A DNA stretch of 64,000 nt from Membranipora membranacea (lineage: Eukaryota; Bryozoa; Gymnolaemata; Cheilostomatida; Membraniporidae): positions 11,100,001 through 11,164,000 of the forward strand of contig OU612067.1 in assembly GCA_914767715.1 (NCBI GenBank), in the 5' to 3' direction. This document shows, piece after piece, positions 1 through 13,098 of the stretch; position 1 is the first letter of the stretch; the number at the start of each line of letters is the position of its first letter. The notes beneath the pieces were generated by a model. The model was not told the DNA's origin. It saw only the letters and a list, made by a program, of their open reading frames with translations, and searched no databases. The position numbers were made by a program, and so were the translations under genes.

Positions 1-430
1 TTTTATATAAAACTAATTGAAAGTATTAATAACGGAAAAATATCTTTTTTACGCATCCAATTCCATTGATGGGAGTTCATTCACAACCAAATCTGTATCA
101 ACTCACTCTTGGTTGGTATAATTATGCATACATGCGTCATGCCTAATGTTTCTCTGTAGATAGAGCTTAAACCATAATAAAGTACAGCAGTTCAAATTTT
201 CCCTCATCTTGTCTACATTACAACCTCCTCTGTAAGCTTAAAGTGCTCAGGATTGTCAAACTCACATGTGTAGGCAATCATCCACTAGTTCTACCTACAA
301 AGCCCTAAACTATCGGCCTACCATATTTTGTGGTTCCTACCACCCAGTGCTCTTTTTCAGACAACATATCTACAGGTTATGGTGGTATGTTCTCGGCATG
401 AATACTGTATTATCCATTGTTTATCCACAG

Positions 431-3400
431 GTACCAAAGTATTTAGCTGTAAAGATGAGAAGTTCAAATGGTCCGATAGGGAAGATAAAAACAGTCAGCA
501 AGTAAGTGCTATCAAGGAGTAACAGGGGAGAGGAGAGATCGCTTATTATTTTCGCCTCCAATGAAATGGATGAAATTAAAATGGTGACCAAAGTGGGAGT
601 CGAACCCGGGCACTTGGGATCTTCATGCAGTGCGCGCTATCTGGGCTAGTTGATTTACAGCTGGTTTAATACAATTCTTACACATCATCATGGACTATCT
701 AGTTTCTCAAGCTAATATCCTTTGATTGAGGGGATAGAGACATGTCCTCTGTGTAAACTTAAACAGTTTGTTGAAAGGGCTACATAGTGAGTGGTTGCAT
801 GGTCAGCTTTAGTCAGGTTAACACGGTGCCTATCGATAGAGAAAAATGCTGATGACTTTCAATTTTCCATGAACTTTCCATCATGATATCTCAGTGAACA
901 ATGACTCTGTGGGTGCTCAAATAAGATTTGCACAGACAGAGCATGCTGATATTGACTAAAAACAACACTAACTTGTTGGTAGGTGTTGCTGAGCATATTT
1001 TTATAGGAACTTTCAAATTTTTTATAGCACAAAATTCTGAAGATACACTACTTCTTTACTTAATTGTGTGAGTATGAGAGCTCTAGGTTGACTATATTCA
1101 CAACATTTTGTAAGCTTTTCATATCATACAGTTGTCAAATCATAATTTACACCATTATCAAGCATTGGGTGTACATACTGACAAGAAACATATAAAAAAA
1201 TCCAAAATGATGGCCATTGTGACGAGGCTACCATAGTATATTAACAGTGCCATTATAACATATATAAAGAATTTGGGAGTTATTTCTCCTTTCCCCTGTT
1301 ACTCCTTGGTGTTATGTATGAACCAGCGGAATTTCTCAATTATTTTTAATCTGCTCTCAATCAGTCTTTCAAATGGGCGAATAAGAATATAATTTTATCG
1401 CTGAGTGAGCGATTTCGGAAGGAGACCTGTAGAGGGTCTTGCTCATTTGACTAGAAGCGATTAGAAGGTTTTGATAGAAAAATTCACCTGGACCTAATGA
1501 CTTAAATTCTTTTTATTCCCGGGAAAAGTGAAAAACTTTCTCAGAATATTAGTTACAATAGAACATCTTGAGAGAGAGAATGTTTGGCTTGTGTCCTCAC
1601 TAAACTAAGCTGTTGAAACAGGCCTAGTGGATAAGATATGCCCTGAAGGTAATAGTATCATCTTCTTCTTTTTTGTAGTCCTGGAAGGAAGCCTGAAGTC
1701 TTGTTCTGTCTGAATGATAATTTATATGAGAAAAATGAACAGACACCAACAACACATCAGTTCATTATGTCAGCTGGGTATTCACAGAAACTGACGGTAC
1801 TTGGTGAATCGTGTAAGTTAGCAGCACAGTTAGTTTTATCGCATATATATTGAATCAGTTGCCACACGCTCCAAATAGAAGTTGATTGATTGAATACTGA
1901 AATAGGGACAATTTTGAGGAACAATACTGAATAATACTGGAACAACATCTCAGTCATAGCTTTATATTCTGTATCTACTCAGTTGAGGGAATTTTATGTA
2001 AACTCACTTAATTTCTTGAACTCAGTAATATTGTGAGAATAGTATGTTTATCAATGTCAGGGTGTTGCGCTATCTGATTGACTGTCCCTAGTAGAGTTTC
2101 CATCTTGAATGTAGGATCACGCGAAGATAGTCAACAGACTGAAACTGCTAGCCTCTATCAAACTTTTCATTTGTTTTCTAGTGGCTTTTCTGTTTGGTCA
2201 ACCAAGATGAATAATAATTCTTCTGTCAAAATCACATTAAAGTGACTGTCCTACTAGGCCATGTTTGGTATGGTTTAAAAAATCTCGGGCTGAAAAGTCA
2301 TTAGGGCATATGAAATAAAACAGCATGTGAACCTAATTGCAGTAAAACTGCTGCAAAGTCAGAAAATTGGGATCAAAGTGGATCATAGTGATTTATTGCC
2401 TCCCCCTGACCACTATGATCTTATCTAAAATAATTGAAAAAAAACTAATTGCTATTTTCCACAATTTTCATTTTTTTTATTATTTTTATTTGCCCAATGA
2501 TCTCACAATATTTGATTAACTGGAGTCATATATCAACTTTTCTAATGAGACTGACCCTTTAAGATTAAAACAAAAATTGCTGTTAGTGGCACACTATTAT
2601 CATTATAATTTCATGCTGCTGCCAACGACCTGAACCGATAAGAAGAGATTATGTTGACTATATTCCTTATTTCAGCAACTGGAAGGTTGGCAATGGAAGG
2701 AAAGATAATGCAGAAGATGGAATGTAGACCTCATGCCGATAAGAACTACATGTCATTCAAGAATAAACAAGTGACAGAAAGTAACAAACCAAAGAGATAT
2801 GTAGTACAGATCGACAAACCAGTCAACACTTATAAGCCTGTCTCAACACACGCATTTATTGTAAGTAAAGTAGTGATACTAATGAAGTGATACAGTAAAA
2901 ACTTCAGCCATCAGCTTTCTACTATTATACAGCTAATCTAAATTGGAATTGTCCTTTTTATGGCCATGAGAGGACAACTCTGATTTTTTATCAGAGACTG
3001 GTTATTGGCTAATAGAACTGCCTGCTTATGACCCTCCCTGCAAGTCGGGAGGATTCTAGTCGCTTTCTTACTCAACTATTCACAATGACCGTTTTGCTTC
3101 ATTGTGCTTACTGCTAATGACTGAAAACTATCTTCAAAATATCTAAACTTAACTCAACATAATCATATTTCAGCAAATTTCTGTGCTGAAGAAGGTATCA
3201 CAGAGTAAGGATCCTTACTCTGTGAAGGTATGCATGAATGATGCGACAACCCTAATATATATATGTGGGGTAATTTTTAGTTATAATACCTAGATATTTT
3301 GTTATCTATAATTCAAGTCTGCTTACCATTTCAGGCTGATTATGAGGCCAAAAAGAAATCAGAGGGTAAGAGGTCACGAGCTGATGCTGACAAAGTCAAG

Positions 3401-4544
3401 GAAATGTTATTCAAAGCCTTTGAGAAGCATCAGTACTACACACTTAGAGATCTACATCTACTCACCAAACAACCTCTGGTATGTGTCTGTCCTCGTATTC
3501 ACTATGTTCTCATATGTTGATTTGACACCAGTTTTAAGCCTAATGTAATGATAGGCATTTCTTGATGCGAAATAGATACCGTTTCGAATCGCTGTCATTC
3601 AATAAGACGACGTGGATTAATGGTTAGTGCACACAATGACTTCAATGGCCATTGACGCGGGGCCGGGTTCAGATCCCGGCCGCAGTAGATGTTTTTTATG
3701 TTTTTTTTTCATCATGGAAATCGTTTGCATTCATCATTCAAAATGAGAGTGGACAACTCATTTGTGGCATGGAACCATAGTGATTGATAACACAAGTAAA
3801 ATGATATTCATTCATACAACCATGTTTTTTGTTGGCCAAATCAGTTGGTTGTAGTGATGAGACATGATAAACTGTAATGGCTGTTGCAAAAACACTGTTT
3901 TTCGGGGTCTCAAAGATCTGTGTGTGTAGGAGGGTGCAAATTTTATTTTGTCCTTGGAGTAGAACAATATAGAAACGCATAACAATACTGATAAATAGCA
4001 TACATCAATCAAACTGTTCAGATAAGGTTCCAAAATAATACAGACTGGTACATCTAACCGGATCAACTCCTTGGTCGAATTGCCAAGACAACAGTGTCAT
4101 AATCGATGACAGACTGTTTTGGTATTCACTTACAGATTAGAGTAGGAAAATAAACTTCAAGTTTCCTTTGAGAATTTCTGTTTGTTCAATTACATGAAAC
4201 TTCGCTTGGTCATCAGGGTTTGGTTATATGATTGCTGGAACCTCAGACCAAATCTATTTATTAAGTACCACTCTTCTCCTTACCACGGCATGTCATGTCA
4301 TGAAAGAACTGCTATTATGCCTGCCGTCAGTGAATTTAGGTCTGATTCCCCTGCATTGTCACCCAATCCAATGATTGTTTTGATCGTGATACATAGTTTT
4401 GATGACTCATCTCTTTTCACTTTCTAACAGCAACATCTGAAAGACATATTGAAGCAGATCTGCACATATAACATGAAAGCTCCACATCGGAATATGTTTG
4501 AACTAAAGGCAGAGTACAGACATTACAATGAAGATGATGATTGA
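431..4544 (+). CDS. GTF2F2: TFIIF beta subunit (RAP30), 5'-truncated by window edge
   Basis: Exons: 431-501, 1679-1812, 2676-2860, 3335-3478, 4431-4544; all have AG/GT borders and agreeing phases (2,1,0,0). The encoded protein follows animal TFIIF-beta in order: VPKYL near the N-terminus, the beta-barrel part (PEVLFCLND, HQFIMS), GRLAMEGKIMQKMECRP, the linker YKPVSTHAF, then the C-terminal winged helix with KRSRAD and AFEKHQYYTLRDL, ending in EYRHYNEDDD and TGA. In this family the protein pairs with TFIIF-alpha and brings RNA polymerase II to promoters in the nucleus; the winged helix contacts DNA. The exon for the first ~20 residues (the family's LTGA...VWLVK part) is not seen in 1-430 and should lie upstream. 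A possible AATAAA polyadenylation signal lies near 5013. Very confident in identity, less so in exact exon edges. Confidence 0.95.
511..1310. mobile_element. Inverted-repeat element in GTF2F2 intron
   Basis: The segment begins with CAAGGAGTAACAGGGGAGAG (from 513) and ends with the reverse complement of nearly the same sequence (1286-1308), one mismatch over 23 bases. About 750 bp lies between, with no coding capacity. It sits wholly inside the intron 502-1678. The left part holds a tRNA-like sequence in reverse orientation. It looks like a non-autonomous DNA element, or an older element with a nested SINE. No clear target-site duplication was seen. Confidence 0.5.
583..652 (-). repeat. tRNA-like / tRNA-derived sequence
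   Basis: On the minus strand there is a perfect Pol III B box, GGTTCGACTCC (596-606), preceded by an A-box-like TAGCCCAGATAGCG and followed by CCCACTTTGGTCACCA. The T stem pairs only in part and I could not fold a full cloverleaf, so a tRNA-derived SINE or tRNA pseudogene is more likely than a working tRNA. Confidence 0.4.
3198..3225. repeat. 28-bp perfect palindrome
   Basis: TCACAGAGTAAGGA followed directly by its reverse complement. It lies in the intron between the third and fourth visible GTF2F2 exons. The same stem recurs at 48450-48477. Confidence 0.85.
3610..3700 (+). repeat. tRNA-derived SINE-like sequence
   Basis: An A-box-like TGGATTAATGGTTAGTGC at about 3613-3630 is followed by GGGTTCAGATCCC (3664-3676), a B-box-like loop closed by a strong GGCCGGG/CCCGGCC stem, and then by T runs as in Pol III terminators. 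The anticodon arm is irregular, so I call it a tRNA-derived repeat in the last GTF2F2 intron rather than a tRNA gene. Confidence 0.45.
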
Positions 4545-5686
4545 ACAATCTTCATACTCATACTTGTTGGGTTTTAAGGTCTATCAGAGTTCTATTCAGA
4601 GTAACTTCAAGCGGTGCTTTTTAAGCTCTGTAGATTTGGGACGAAATCTTTTTATCGTGATAGTAAAGAAGATAGAATATATGGTACTCTATATCTATCT
4701 CATGGTATGAACATTGCCATCGTAATTTTGATGCTTATTGAATACTTATTCCCTTTTCCCTTGCCTGATTGAATATCAATGCACTTGTAATGCAATACTT
4801 TAACTGTATAAAGATAGCTACATAATGGACCAATGTTTTCTTGTCTTGCAACTGACACCTTAAATATTTTAAGTACCTGTTGCACAGCAGCTGTACATAG
4901 TCAACTAGTCATCAATACTTGTATTATTCACTTTTTCATGCTGGGTTCAATTTTATATTTCGCTGTTTATGCCAACTTATACTTTCTCATATGCCTGCCA
5001 TGCTATTGGTTTGTAAATAAACGTGAACTTAGCAAGATGACACTTATAACTGACTGTGTGTTAAAAATGATCCCTTGTTTGGATAATTAAATAGTTATGC
5101 TGCCCAGTATTTTTATGACCGTCTGCTTTTCATTTAGTCTATGATTCAATTTGCTTATTAGCCTTAAGTTTTCCTCAAGTTCTCAGATAACAAGGGGGGA
5201 TCAATACCACCTCTCATTAATATCAAATTGACAAGGCCTGTTTTTTGGGTGCAATCTTGTATTAGGCAGGCTGGCCAGTGTTATACAACTTGGATGTAGC
5301 TAGCTTACCTGCGCTATCCAGTTAGTGTAAGTATTCATTTTTTTTAGTATTTCAATGGTTTTTGTACCGAAACACCAAAGTAATTCGTGAACGATGCTTC
5401 ACTTAGGTTTCCAGAGAGGCACACAATTTGTAACCCTCTAAATTTCTGTTGAGCCAGCTCTCAACATTGTTATTTACTTGAGTAGACATCAGAGACTGTG
5501 TAGACATTTCCCACTGTTTATTATATCACACTCTGCTTGTTTATCGTCACCTAGTCGAAAGTAAACAATTGTCAGACAGTTTATTATTTAATAGGGATGC
5601 ACATCTTAGCAGCTCCCTATATTTTATCATTCTATAATTTCTCACCTCTATTCAGCTTTCTGTAGCAGTTAGAATTTTCTCAACAA
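4545..5686. other. GTF2F2 3' UTR and spacer
   Basis: No coding segment supported. It contains a likely GTF2F2 polyadenylation signal near 5013 and AT-rich spacer up to the next gene. Confidence 0.6.
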
Positions 5687-7895
5687 ATGAATACGCAGGC
5701 TGCTGTGAACTTGTTTGTTACAGTGTTCGCTGCCGCTCAGAAAATGCTGCCACTGTATATTTGTGCGGCAGTTCTGCCATGTTGGGTTTTCGTTCAAGGT
5801 GCTCCTCTTCACACATCACATGGGTATGTACAAAGAATTGCCTATACTTTAGTTAGAGGAGTTAATGTTAGCTTAGCGTCTCCTATCTTCAATTTTTTAA
5901 GTTTTTGTTCAGGTATTCATTTTCAGTAGCACGGCAGCTTTCCAACAGTATATGATATGTGGATATTCGGATTGGTCTTTGACATTTTCTAAAAAGTATA
6001 ACATAATGACACGGGGATGTGTTATTTAATGTGCTTGTTCACTATATAGAGTTGTGTACACACAACTAAGTCACAGATTTTAGATGACTGTCCTAAAGTG
6101 AGTACCCATTTAAAGATCATCACAGCACAATATTACGACCGTCTATAATGATGTCGTCTAAGCCCTGTTACTCGTGTTACCAGTGTCTTGTCAAAAAATC
6201 GTTCTGTTATCTGATGATAGATCCATGGAGCAGGAGACACTGAATCTGGAGGCTAACTCAGATAGCCTGAGAATCTTGTTGTCTGATGGAGAAGATGTGG
6301 AGGTGTATGATAAGAACACTCTTCTACTATATAAGTATGTAAGGCTACGGGTTGATTATCTCAGACAAATGGGTGCAATAAATGGTGACGTCAATGGCTG
6401 TACTTCTTAACTCCCTAGTTGAATTCTCACGCGGATTTCTGACACAGGTTTTAGATGTTATCTGTGTGACAATTTGAGCTTAGAATGCCGGGAAGCCCAT
6501 TCTTATAAATAAATAAATTTGAGTCAGTAGAATTATTTTCACCCCATAGTGTATTAAATGTTACAAGCTTGCCTGGACCACCAATCCCGCAATCCACGGT
6601 TCTAGGAATTAAAGTTATCACCCCCTGTTGACTGCCATATGATCAAAGCCTTTTTCCATTGTCTAATAACCACCAAGGAGTAAATTTTACACCACGTTAT
6701 CATCACAGCTATGCTGAAAAATGTTCAAAGCTAGCAATGTTTTTCTGCCAATTGTGTCATTATAGTTTTCCCGCCATTCCGTGAAAATCTTGGCGGTTTG
6801 CTGGGAACTCACCTGTCAGCTATACAACATTCCGATCTAACTCCACCCTCCAAGTCCCCCCCCCCCCTGGATGATCTCATTCCTATCTATAATATGTCTA
6901 AGGTGGTGAGCCAGTGGTGTTATTCTTAATCCCATGGACATATTAGATTGATGGATCATGGAAATTTTCTGACCTAATTGCAATCGCACAGCGATCTATG
7001 TATGGTTGTAGGATTTCATTTCTTCTTTTTAAGTTGACCAGTAGTTCATATATGCTACATCCTCTCCGACCACTGATAAAACCTCAATGTAGCTGCTTGC
7101 TGGAGTTGGGTGTAACACGGGCTGCCAATCAACATGCAAAGCAAAACTTACAAGTTGTATACTGATGAAAATTCATCACAAATAGCCACACTATGTAATA
7201 CTATACCATCAGTCAACGAATTCATATCATTCCCTAGTCTCTCCTTTCTGATATGTTATATACTCTCTCTGACAGACCTGAAGCTGTGTACCAGATACAC
7301 ATTCCTCAGGTAGCAGGAGAGACAGAGGAGGACACTCTAGAGGTACAACCTCCTTATGACATCATCAACATGTTAGAATCAGACCAGAGCGAAGAGAAGA
7401 TAACTTTAGATCAGTTTACTGAGCTCACAGGCATCAAGCAAAATGCTAAGGAAGTGTTTAATGACTGGGACTTAAATGGTGAGTAGTTTTAATAAGCAAA
7501 ATAAGTTAATTGATATGTCAGAAAAAAGAAGCTAGCATAGTCTATGGCTTCCATTTTTCTTCTTTTATTTTGATTTTTTGCTTGCTCTGGTGCATTTGGA
7601 AGAACATCATTTTAATGATGAATATTGTTGTCAATAAATGTTAAAAAAAAAAGTCTTTGCAATAATAGAAGGCATACATAAAACACACAAATGACACAAC
7701 GTAATTGTGCATTGACATTGATACTGATGGTGCAGCTTGTCACTGTCTTGCCTGCTCATGATTGGAGTGGAGGTAACTATTATCGTCAGTATACTTTTCT
7801 ATTGACGATTCTTACAATTTTCAATTTCAGGAGATGGATTTCTAGACCAGTTAGAAATATTACGGGAGGATGTGGCGTTGTTTGAAAACAGATAA
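5687..7895 (+). CDS. Small secreted protein with one EF-hand
   Basis: Exons: 5687 (or 5744)-5823, 6221-6334, 7276-7478, 7831-7895; phases agree (2,2,1), stop TAA at 7893. The ATG at 5744 gives about 153 residues; the in-frame ATG at 5687 adds 19. The N-terminus from 5744 is a good signal peptide (hydrophobic core LPLYICAAVLPCWVFVQG, then polar). The middle is acidic. The C-terminus holds a canonical EF-hand loop, DLNGDGFLDQLE, with D1, N3, D5, D9 and E12 in place; the loop is split by the last intron (phase 1). The preceding KITLDQFTELTG may be a degenerate partner helix. AATAAA signals occur near 7950-7965. A calcium-binding secretory-pathway or secreted protein is inferred. The size and layout recall MCFD2/CGREF1-type proteins, but I do not recognise a specific orthologue. 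Confidence 0.7.
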
Positions 7896-10800
7896 GCTTT
7901 CATGTAATTATATAACACTAATATAATATTAACATTAATATGGTCATAAATAAATCAGAATAAATTTATTTCACTTATTTTTGCTATTTTTCAGCTTTCA
8001 TCACAAACTATCACCATTTTTAATGTTTTAGATATGATTGTATTAAAACATAATAATTAAAACTCCGCCCAGTCAACAACATTTCTTGCTGTCATGTCAT
8101 ATGGGCACAGGGCTAGGGTTGAACAACCCTGTCAACTATATAGCTTGTTCCTGATCCATAAAAAACTCCCAGGAATTTTTTTTTCTGAATTGCACTGGAC
8201 CAAGATGGCTATAGCTACAATCATTTTTGTAACCTTCCATTACAAGATCTTAGAGTAACAATGGATTTCATATTCTGTTGTGCCTTACTATTGGGGCTAG
8301 CCTATATTGAGAAGCTCTGCCAGGGTGGGAGCTGACAACTTCAAGCAAAGCTTACAAATCAGCCAGATAGACATCGAAAACTCAACCTTGAGTTCTGCAC
8401 AAACTGATGTGTCACCTGTAAACTGACCTGAACCATCCTAGATTCTGGTGTTTGCCTATTGTATCTGGTGACCTGAGGGAATAGAGTCACAATGATCAAT
8501 ATGCACATAACTGTTGGTGTTGACACAATGTTCCTCTTAGTCTGAGTTCTCATATGATTTCTCGTGTTCCGTCTTTGTATTGTAAGTCGCCCCACTGTAG
8601 ACCAAAAGAGATTGGTGGCTATGAAACGATTTGTGTGGTGTTGTTTTAGCTTTCCTGACATATTCACAGTCATCTAGCGTGTTTACAGCTTGGGATAAGC
8701 AGAGAGGAGTGGTTTTCGGTGTGACAATTAGTCCTGATTATAATAATGATAAATTTGTGACTTGCTATGATGACGCTATACTAATTATTGCATTTTTTTG
8801 TACTGTTAGCTCTAATTTAAACATTTAATTGAATCTTGATCTACAAATTATGGTAGATCAGTAGATAAAAGGGTGAGGCTTGGGTCTGTCATAGTAGAGC
8901 TCCTGTGCTCAATCCCTGACAAACACGATCGTATCAGGAAGGGTATCAGACCACGATCGCTTTTGTGCCACATCAGTGGAAGGCCTCAAACCCTATGTAA
9001 AAGGGACCCAGAGCTTTAGGCTTGTATTGGGTGGTGGTAGTCTTGTTTGTAGTATGGTGGTAGGGCGATTTGATGTACATGAACTGTGCACATATCTATG
9101 GGGACGGATTTCATGAAGCTGGAATAAGATATGTGTATGACGTAACAATGAAATGAACATTGACGTAAGGATAGAATAAATTTCCATGCGTCCCTGGATT
9201 ATTATGTTGTTATTTGTGTATTATTTTAGTATTTGTTATTTGATATCATGTTTGATAACAATGAATGGAAGTGATTGCTTGTCACAAATGGCAGACATTC
9301 ATCAGAAATTCGTCCATTAATAATTGACGGCTTCTTTACAGCTGTAAATTTAATGATGAATTAATGATCTGAATGTATTATAAATTATAATAAAAATTAT
9401 AAATGAAAGTTATAAAAGTGTTATTCTCCAAAATTCAGTCCATCCTGGTTGTGGGTAACTGTTAGCCTGTCTTGACAAGCTTCGTTGTGGAGTGGGAAAT
9501 ACCCCTCCCCCCTCCAACCAAAGATCCTGGGAATATGCTGAACCACGTAAACAACATCTGGAGACAGTATGTGTCAGGGAAAGTGTCATTTCAGCTGCTT
9601 ATATTTGAAATGGATATTTTTGCCTTGACATGCCACCTCATATGTATATGATACCCACTCCGAACTCCAGTTGCCTGACTTGTATAATTTCTAAAAACAT
9701 GGTATCAATGGTTGAGATGTGTTTGGGTTATAAGTAAATCTTTTAATTTCCTGCAATTTTCTTGCAACATAAATAGCCTGATGAGCTTTAGCACCCAGGT
9801 AACTATAATATCATTCTCTCTTTTACTGGTGCCTAACTTTTAAAGTAGCAATACATCTTTGATGTGACCTGTACAACTTTTCAATTTCCCTATAAAGAAT
9901 TATGGCATATATAAATTACATATTGAATGTAGAACTATCATACACTTCATAAATATACTTGATATTATACTTATTGCTGAGCAAATGCATGGTGAGAAAT
10001 ATTTGAGTCATGGCTACTATACTAATACAGTAGCATGAGAAAATTTATACTAACTATAAGCGAGGTGAGAGGACAAAGGACAAGAACTTACTGGCATTTT
10101 GAAGAGGGCTTAGATTTTATCATGAAGTCATGTACATCAGATGGGCACCACAGTGCCTTTAAAATTATAATTGAGACTTGATTGCAGTCTGTCAAATTAA
10201 ATCTAGTCAGCTTATGCATGGATTCATGCACAGTATATTTAGGCGTCAGTACATAACTCACACTCAATTCAACAGTCTATAACAAAACATGCAATGTATC
10301 ACGCAATTTAAATCAGGGAGTTTGTTCCAAACGCACCATGTATTATTGTGAGCAGGGAGTTGTGAGTGAATTTGTTTTTAACTTCTCAAAGTTATCCACC
10401 CATTGACCTGGTTGAGATAACTCCTGATATGACTTCTGAGCTAATTGATTGTTATAGCCTGTATATACAATCAATATTCAATTAGTTGTCCAATCAACTC
10501 GTTGTATATGGGTGATAAGCCAATCATGCATCAGTAACCAGTTGACAAAAGTTTGTTTACATTGGTAGCAAGTGGTTGTTATCTAATTGGCCAGTTTCAA
10601 CCCACGTGGTTAGCACATTGGCATTAGGTATCAGGTGCCACACTCAGGCAAAATACACACACCTTTACTTTCTTAGATGTACCACAAGGTGTGCAACACT
10701 GGCAGGTGCCCCTATAGCATAAAAGTTTGCAATGGTGAAGATTAGATGAATTGGAGCACTTCCCATAGCCTCTACAAAGGTAAGCTTGCTGTTTTATTAT

Positions 10801-13098
10801 CAAGGAGCAGTTTCATTACATAGTATAGTCAATTTGGTATCCTAGTATCTGATAAATGTTCACAATGAAGTCAGTGTGGGCAAGGAATGGGTGTGGGAAA
10901 GGGGAGGAGAAGAGAATCTCTGGGTATGTAACATCTATGAGTGGTAGGGTTTTCATGATATATAGGAGAGCATTATTATGGTTATGATCATATGGATGTA
11001 CTTCCCTAGAGGGGATTTCAATAAAGTCCACACAACACTCTTCTGCAGACTCTTGAATTCTCATTACTTCTTGTCAAATGATCTATTGGCACAAAGGCAT
11101 CTATTGGCATGTATAGATCAAATTAGCGACGTATTTACTTTTTCAACCAATATTTTCATATCTCGCATTCCCTAACCAACCCTTTCCAACCCTACGCCCA
11201 ATTGGCACTAAATTCATCCCCTGTCAGGGCTGTGCAGTGAGGGCTAAAAGTCGTGAACTAAAAGCTGTGAAAATTGAGACTGCTGATTGATAATATAATC
11301 TTACACCCACACTATATACTGTTTTACAGGTTCCATGAAGTCCTTAGACGGTAGAGTCTGGTTTCATGTAAATAAGTTGTACGCCTAAGTAGTAATCTAA
11401 TGGAGTTAACACAGTAGTAAATTTCCACACCCTATCAAGGTATGTTTTGGTCTCAGTACAATGACACCTTACAGCTTGTAACTTGTTTTGATTTATGTCA
11501 TAATGCGAGTACTGGTAAATCTGTATCACGGTCATCGGCTCACAGGGGTGTTCTCTAATCGTTCGGGTGAAGGTCGACGATTTCTAGAATGACCAATGAG
11601 GATCAATGACTCTCGATGTGTGAAATGATGATTAATACACGGGATGGGTGGGGGGGGGGGTGGGGGGAATGAGCAAGGTGATAATGTGGATAAACAAGAT
11701 TTGAGTAATATTAATATATCTCATCTCCTAACACCAGTATTCATTGATACAAGGGCTAACTTCAATGTAAGGCGGTGAGCTTGTACTGAGGGAGTTCATT
11801 GCAGTGAGAATGTTGGGAAACCTTAACAGGCCGATTGTGTAAATTTTCATAGCCAACCAGTTACATCCTGCTAGCCTCGAGAGTTGCCCAAGAACTCAAA
11901 CTTAATGTCTGGCTATTGTACTGAGGTCAGCTGAGGAGAATTAACATCCCAGATACCAGCTGCTGACAGCTGTTTGGTGCCCTAGAGGAGCTGCCAGTTA
12001 CCGCATCTGGTTCTGCTCATTGACTTGTTGAGCAATTTCCAACCAGGTTTCTCATCCCTCCCTCGTGATTAAAAACAGGCCAACCCAGTCACTTCTTAAG
12101 AATCACTGCGGGCAAAATCTGTGTTGCATTAGCTCAGAAAATACCACCAACCCTGACTGTTAGCCACAATCGCAGCCCAACCCAAACCGTTGACCCTCTC
12201 CCCACATGTTCTCACAATGAAGCTAGCTGTCTGGCCACAAATTGATCCCTGCTGGTGACTTATGAAATTTTCACTGGATGATTAGGCTAAGACTGGGCTT
12301 GGTCACCACAGGTGCGAAGTCTGGACAATGCTAAGACAATTTTGAAGATTCAACAACAATAGCCATTGGTTGTCTTAATTTCCTCTCAAAGTTCAACTAG
12401 TGGATGATGGCTATTACAGATCATGTCTTATGAAGCAAGATGACAGGAGGTTAATCTCCATTGGTTTCTCAACTTTGCCCTTTGAATTAAAATATTATTA
12501 ATAATATAAAACCATTTAAAGAAGTGTCATCTCCCTGAAAGTGTCATTTCACTTGTGGACCTCATCGGAACTTGTTGGGTGTGCTATAACTGTACATTTC
12601 TTTGAGTTGAACAACGATTACAAAACTATACTGTGAATTTACTTGAATTGGTAAGGCTTGTTTATCTTTGATTGAAGCATCAGTAAACATTACCATAAAA
12701 ATCAGACCTTGAATCAGTCGACCACTTTTACAACGATAAAGAATTACAAAGGAAAGTAGGACACACGCTAGCGTGGTCGCTCAGACTTCCACATACCTGT
12801 GCAACACCTGTCTCATCATGCTCAATTTGTCGGACATAGTAACAGAAATTAGAACTGTCAACACTCTCTAATTACCTCTTCATGTTAAAACTATTATCCT
12901 TAAGCATGACACAAAATGGTGTGAGTTTTTTAGGAGGCACAACCTCATTACCAAAGCTCTCTCATCCAAATACGCAGCGTTAGGGAAATGTGCAGCATAT
13001 ACGTTGTGTATCAAATTGTGTTCTTGTTGATCACATCTCATTTCATTTTTAGATCAGTATCTCATAAAAAAAGTCAGCTATCGTAGTAATAAGGAGAC
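7896..13098. other. Long spacer without recognised gene
   Basis: Five kb with only short chance reading frames on either strand. It includes a G-run at 11640-11670 and a low-complexity AT stretch near 9380. The part just before 13099 should hold the dystroglycan promoter and 5' UTR, but no motif stands out. Confidence 0.5.

Noticed and set aside
8359-8673. 104-codon minus-strand frame, Arg/Thr-rich
   Set aside because: Considered as a mariner-type transposase scrap, but no motif (DD.D/E, helix-turn-helix) could be aligned.
8870-9190. Possible retrotransposon or SINE segment with CGATCG motifs
   Set aside because: No clear A/B boxes, poly-A, terminal repeat or coding trace.
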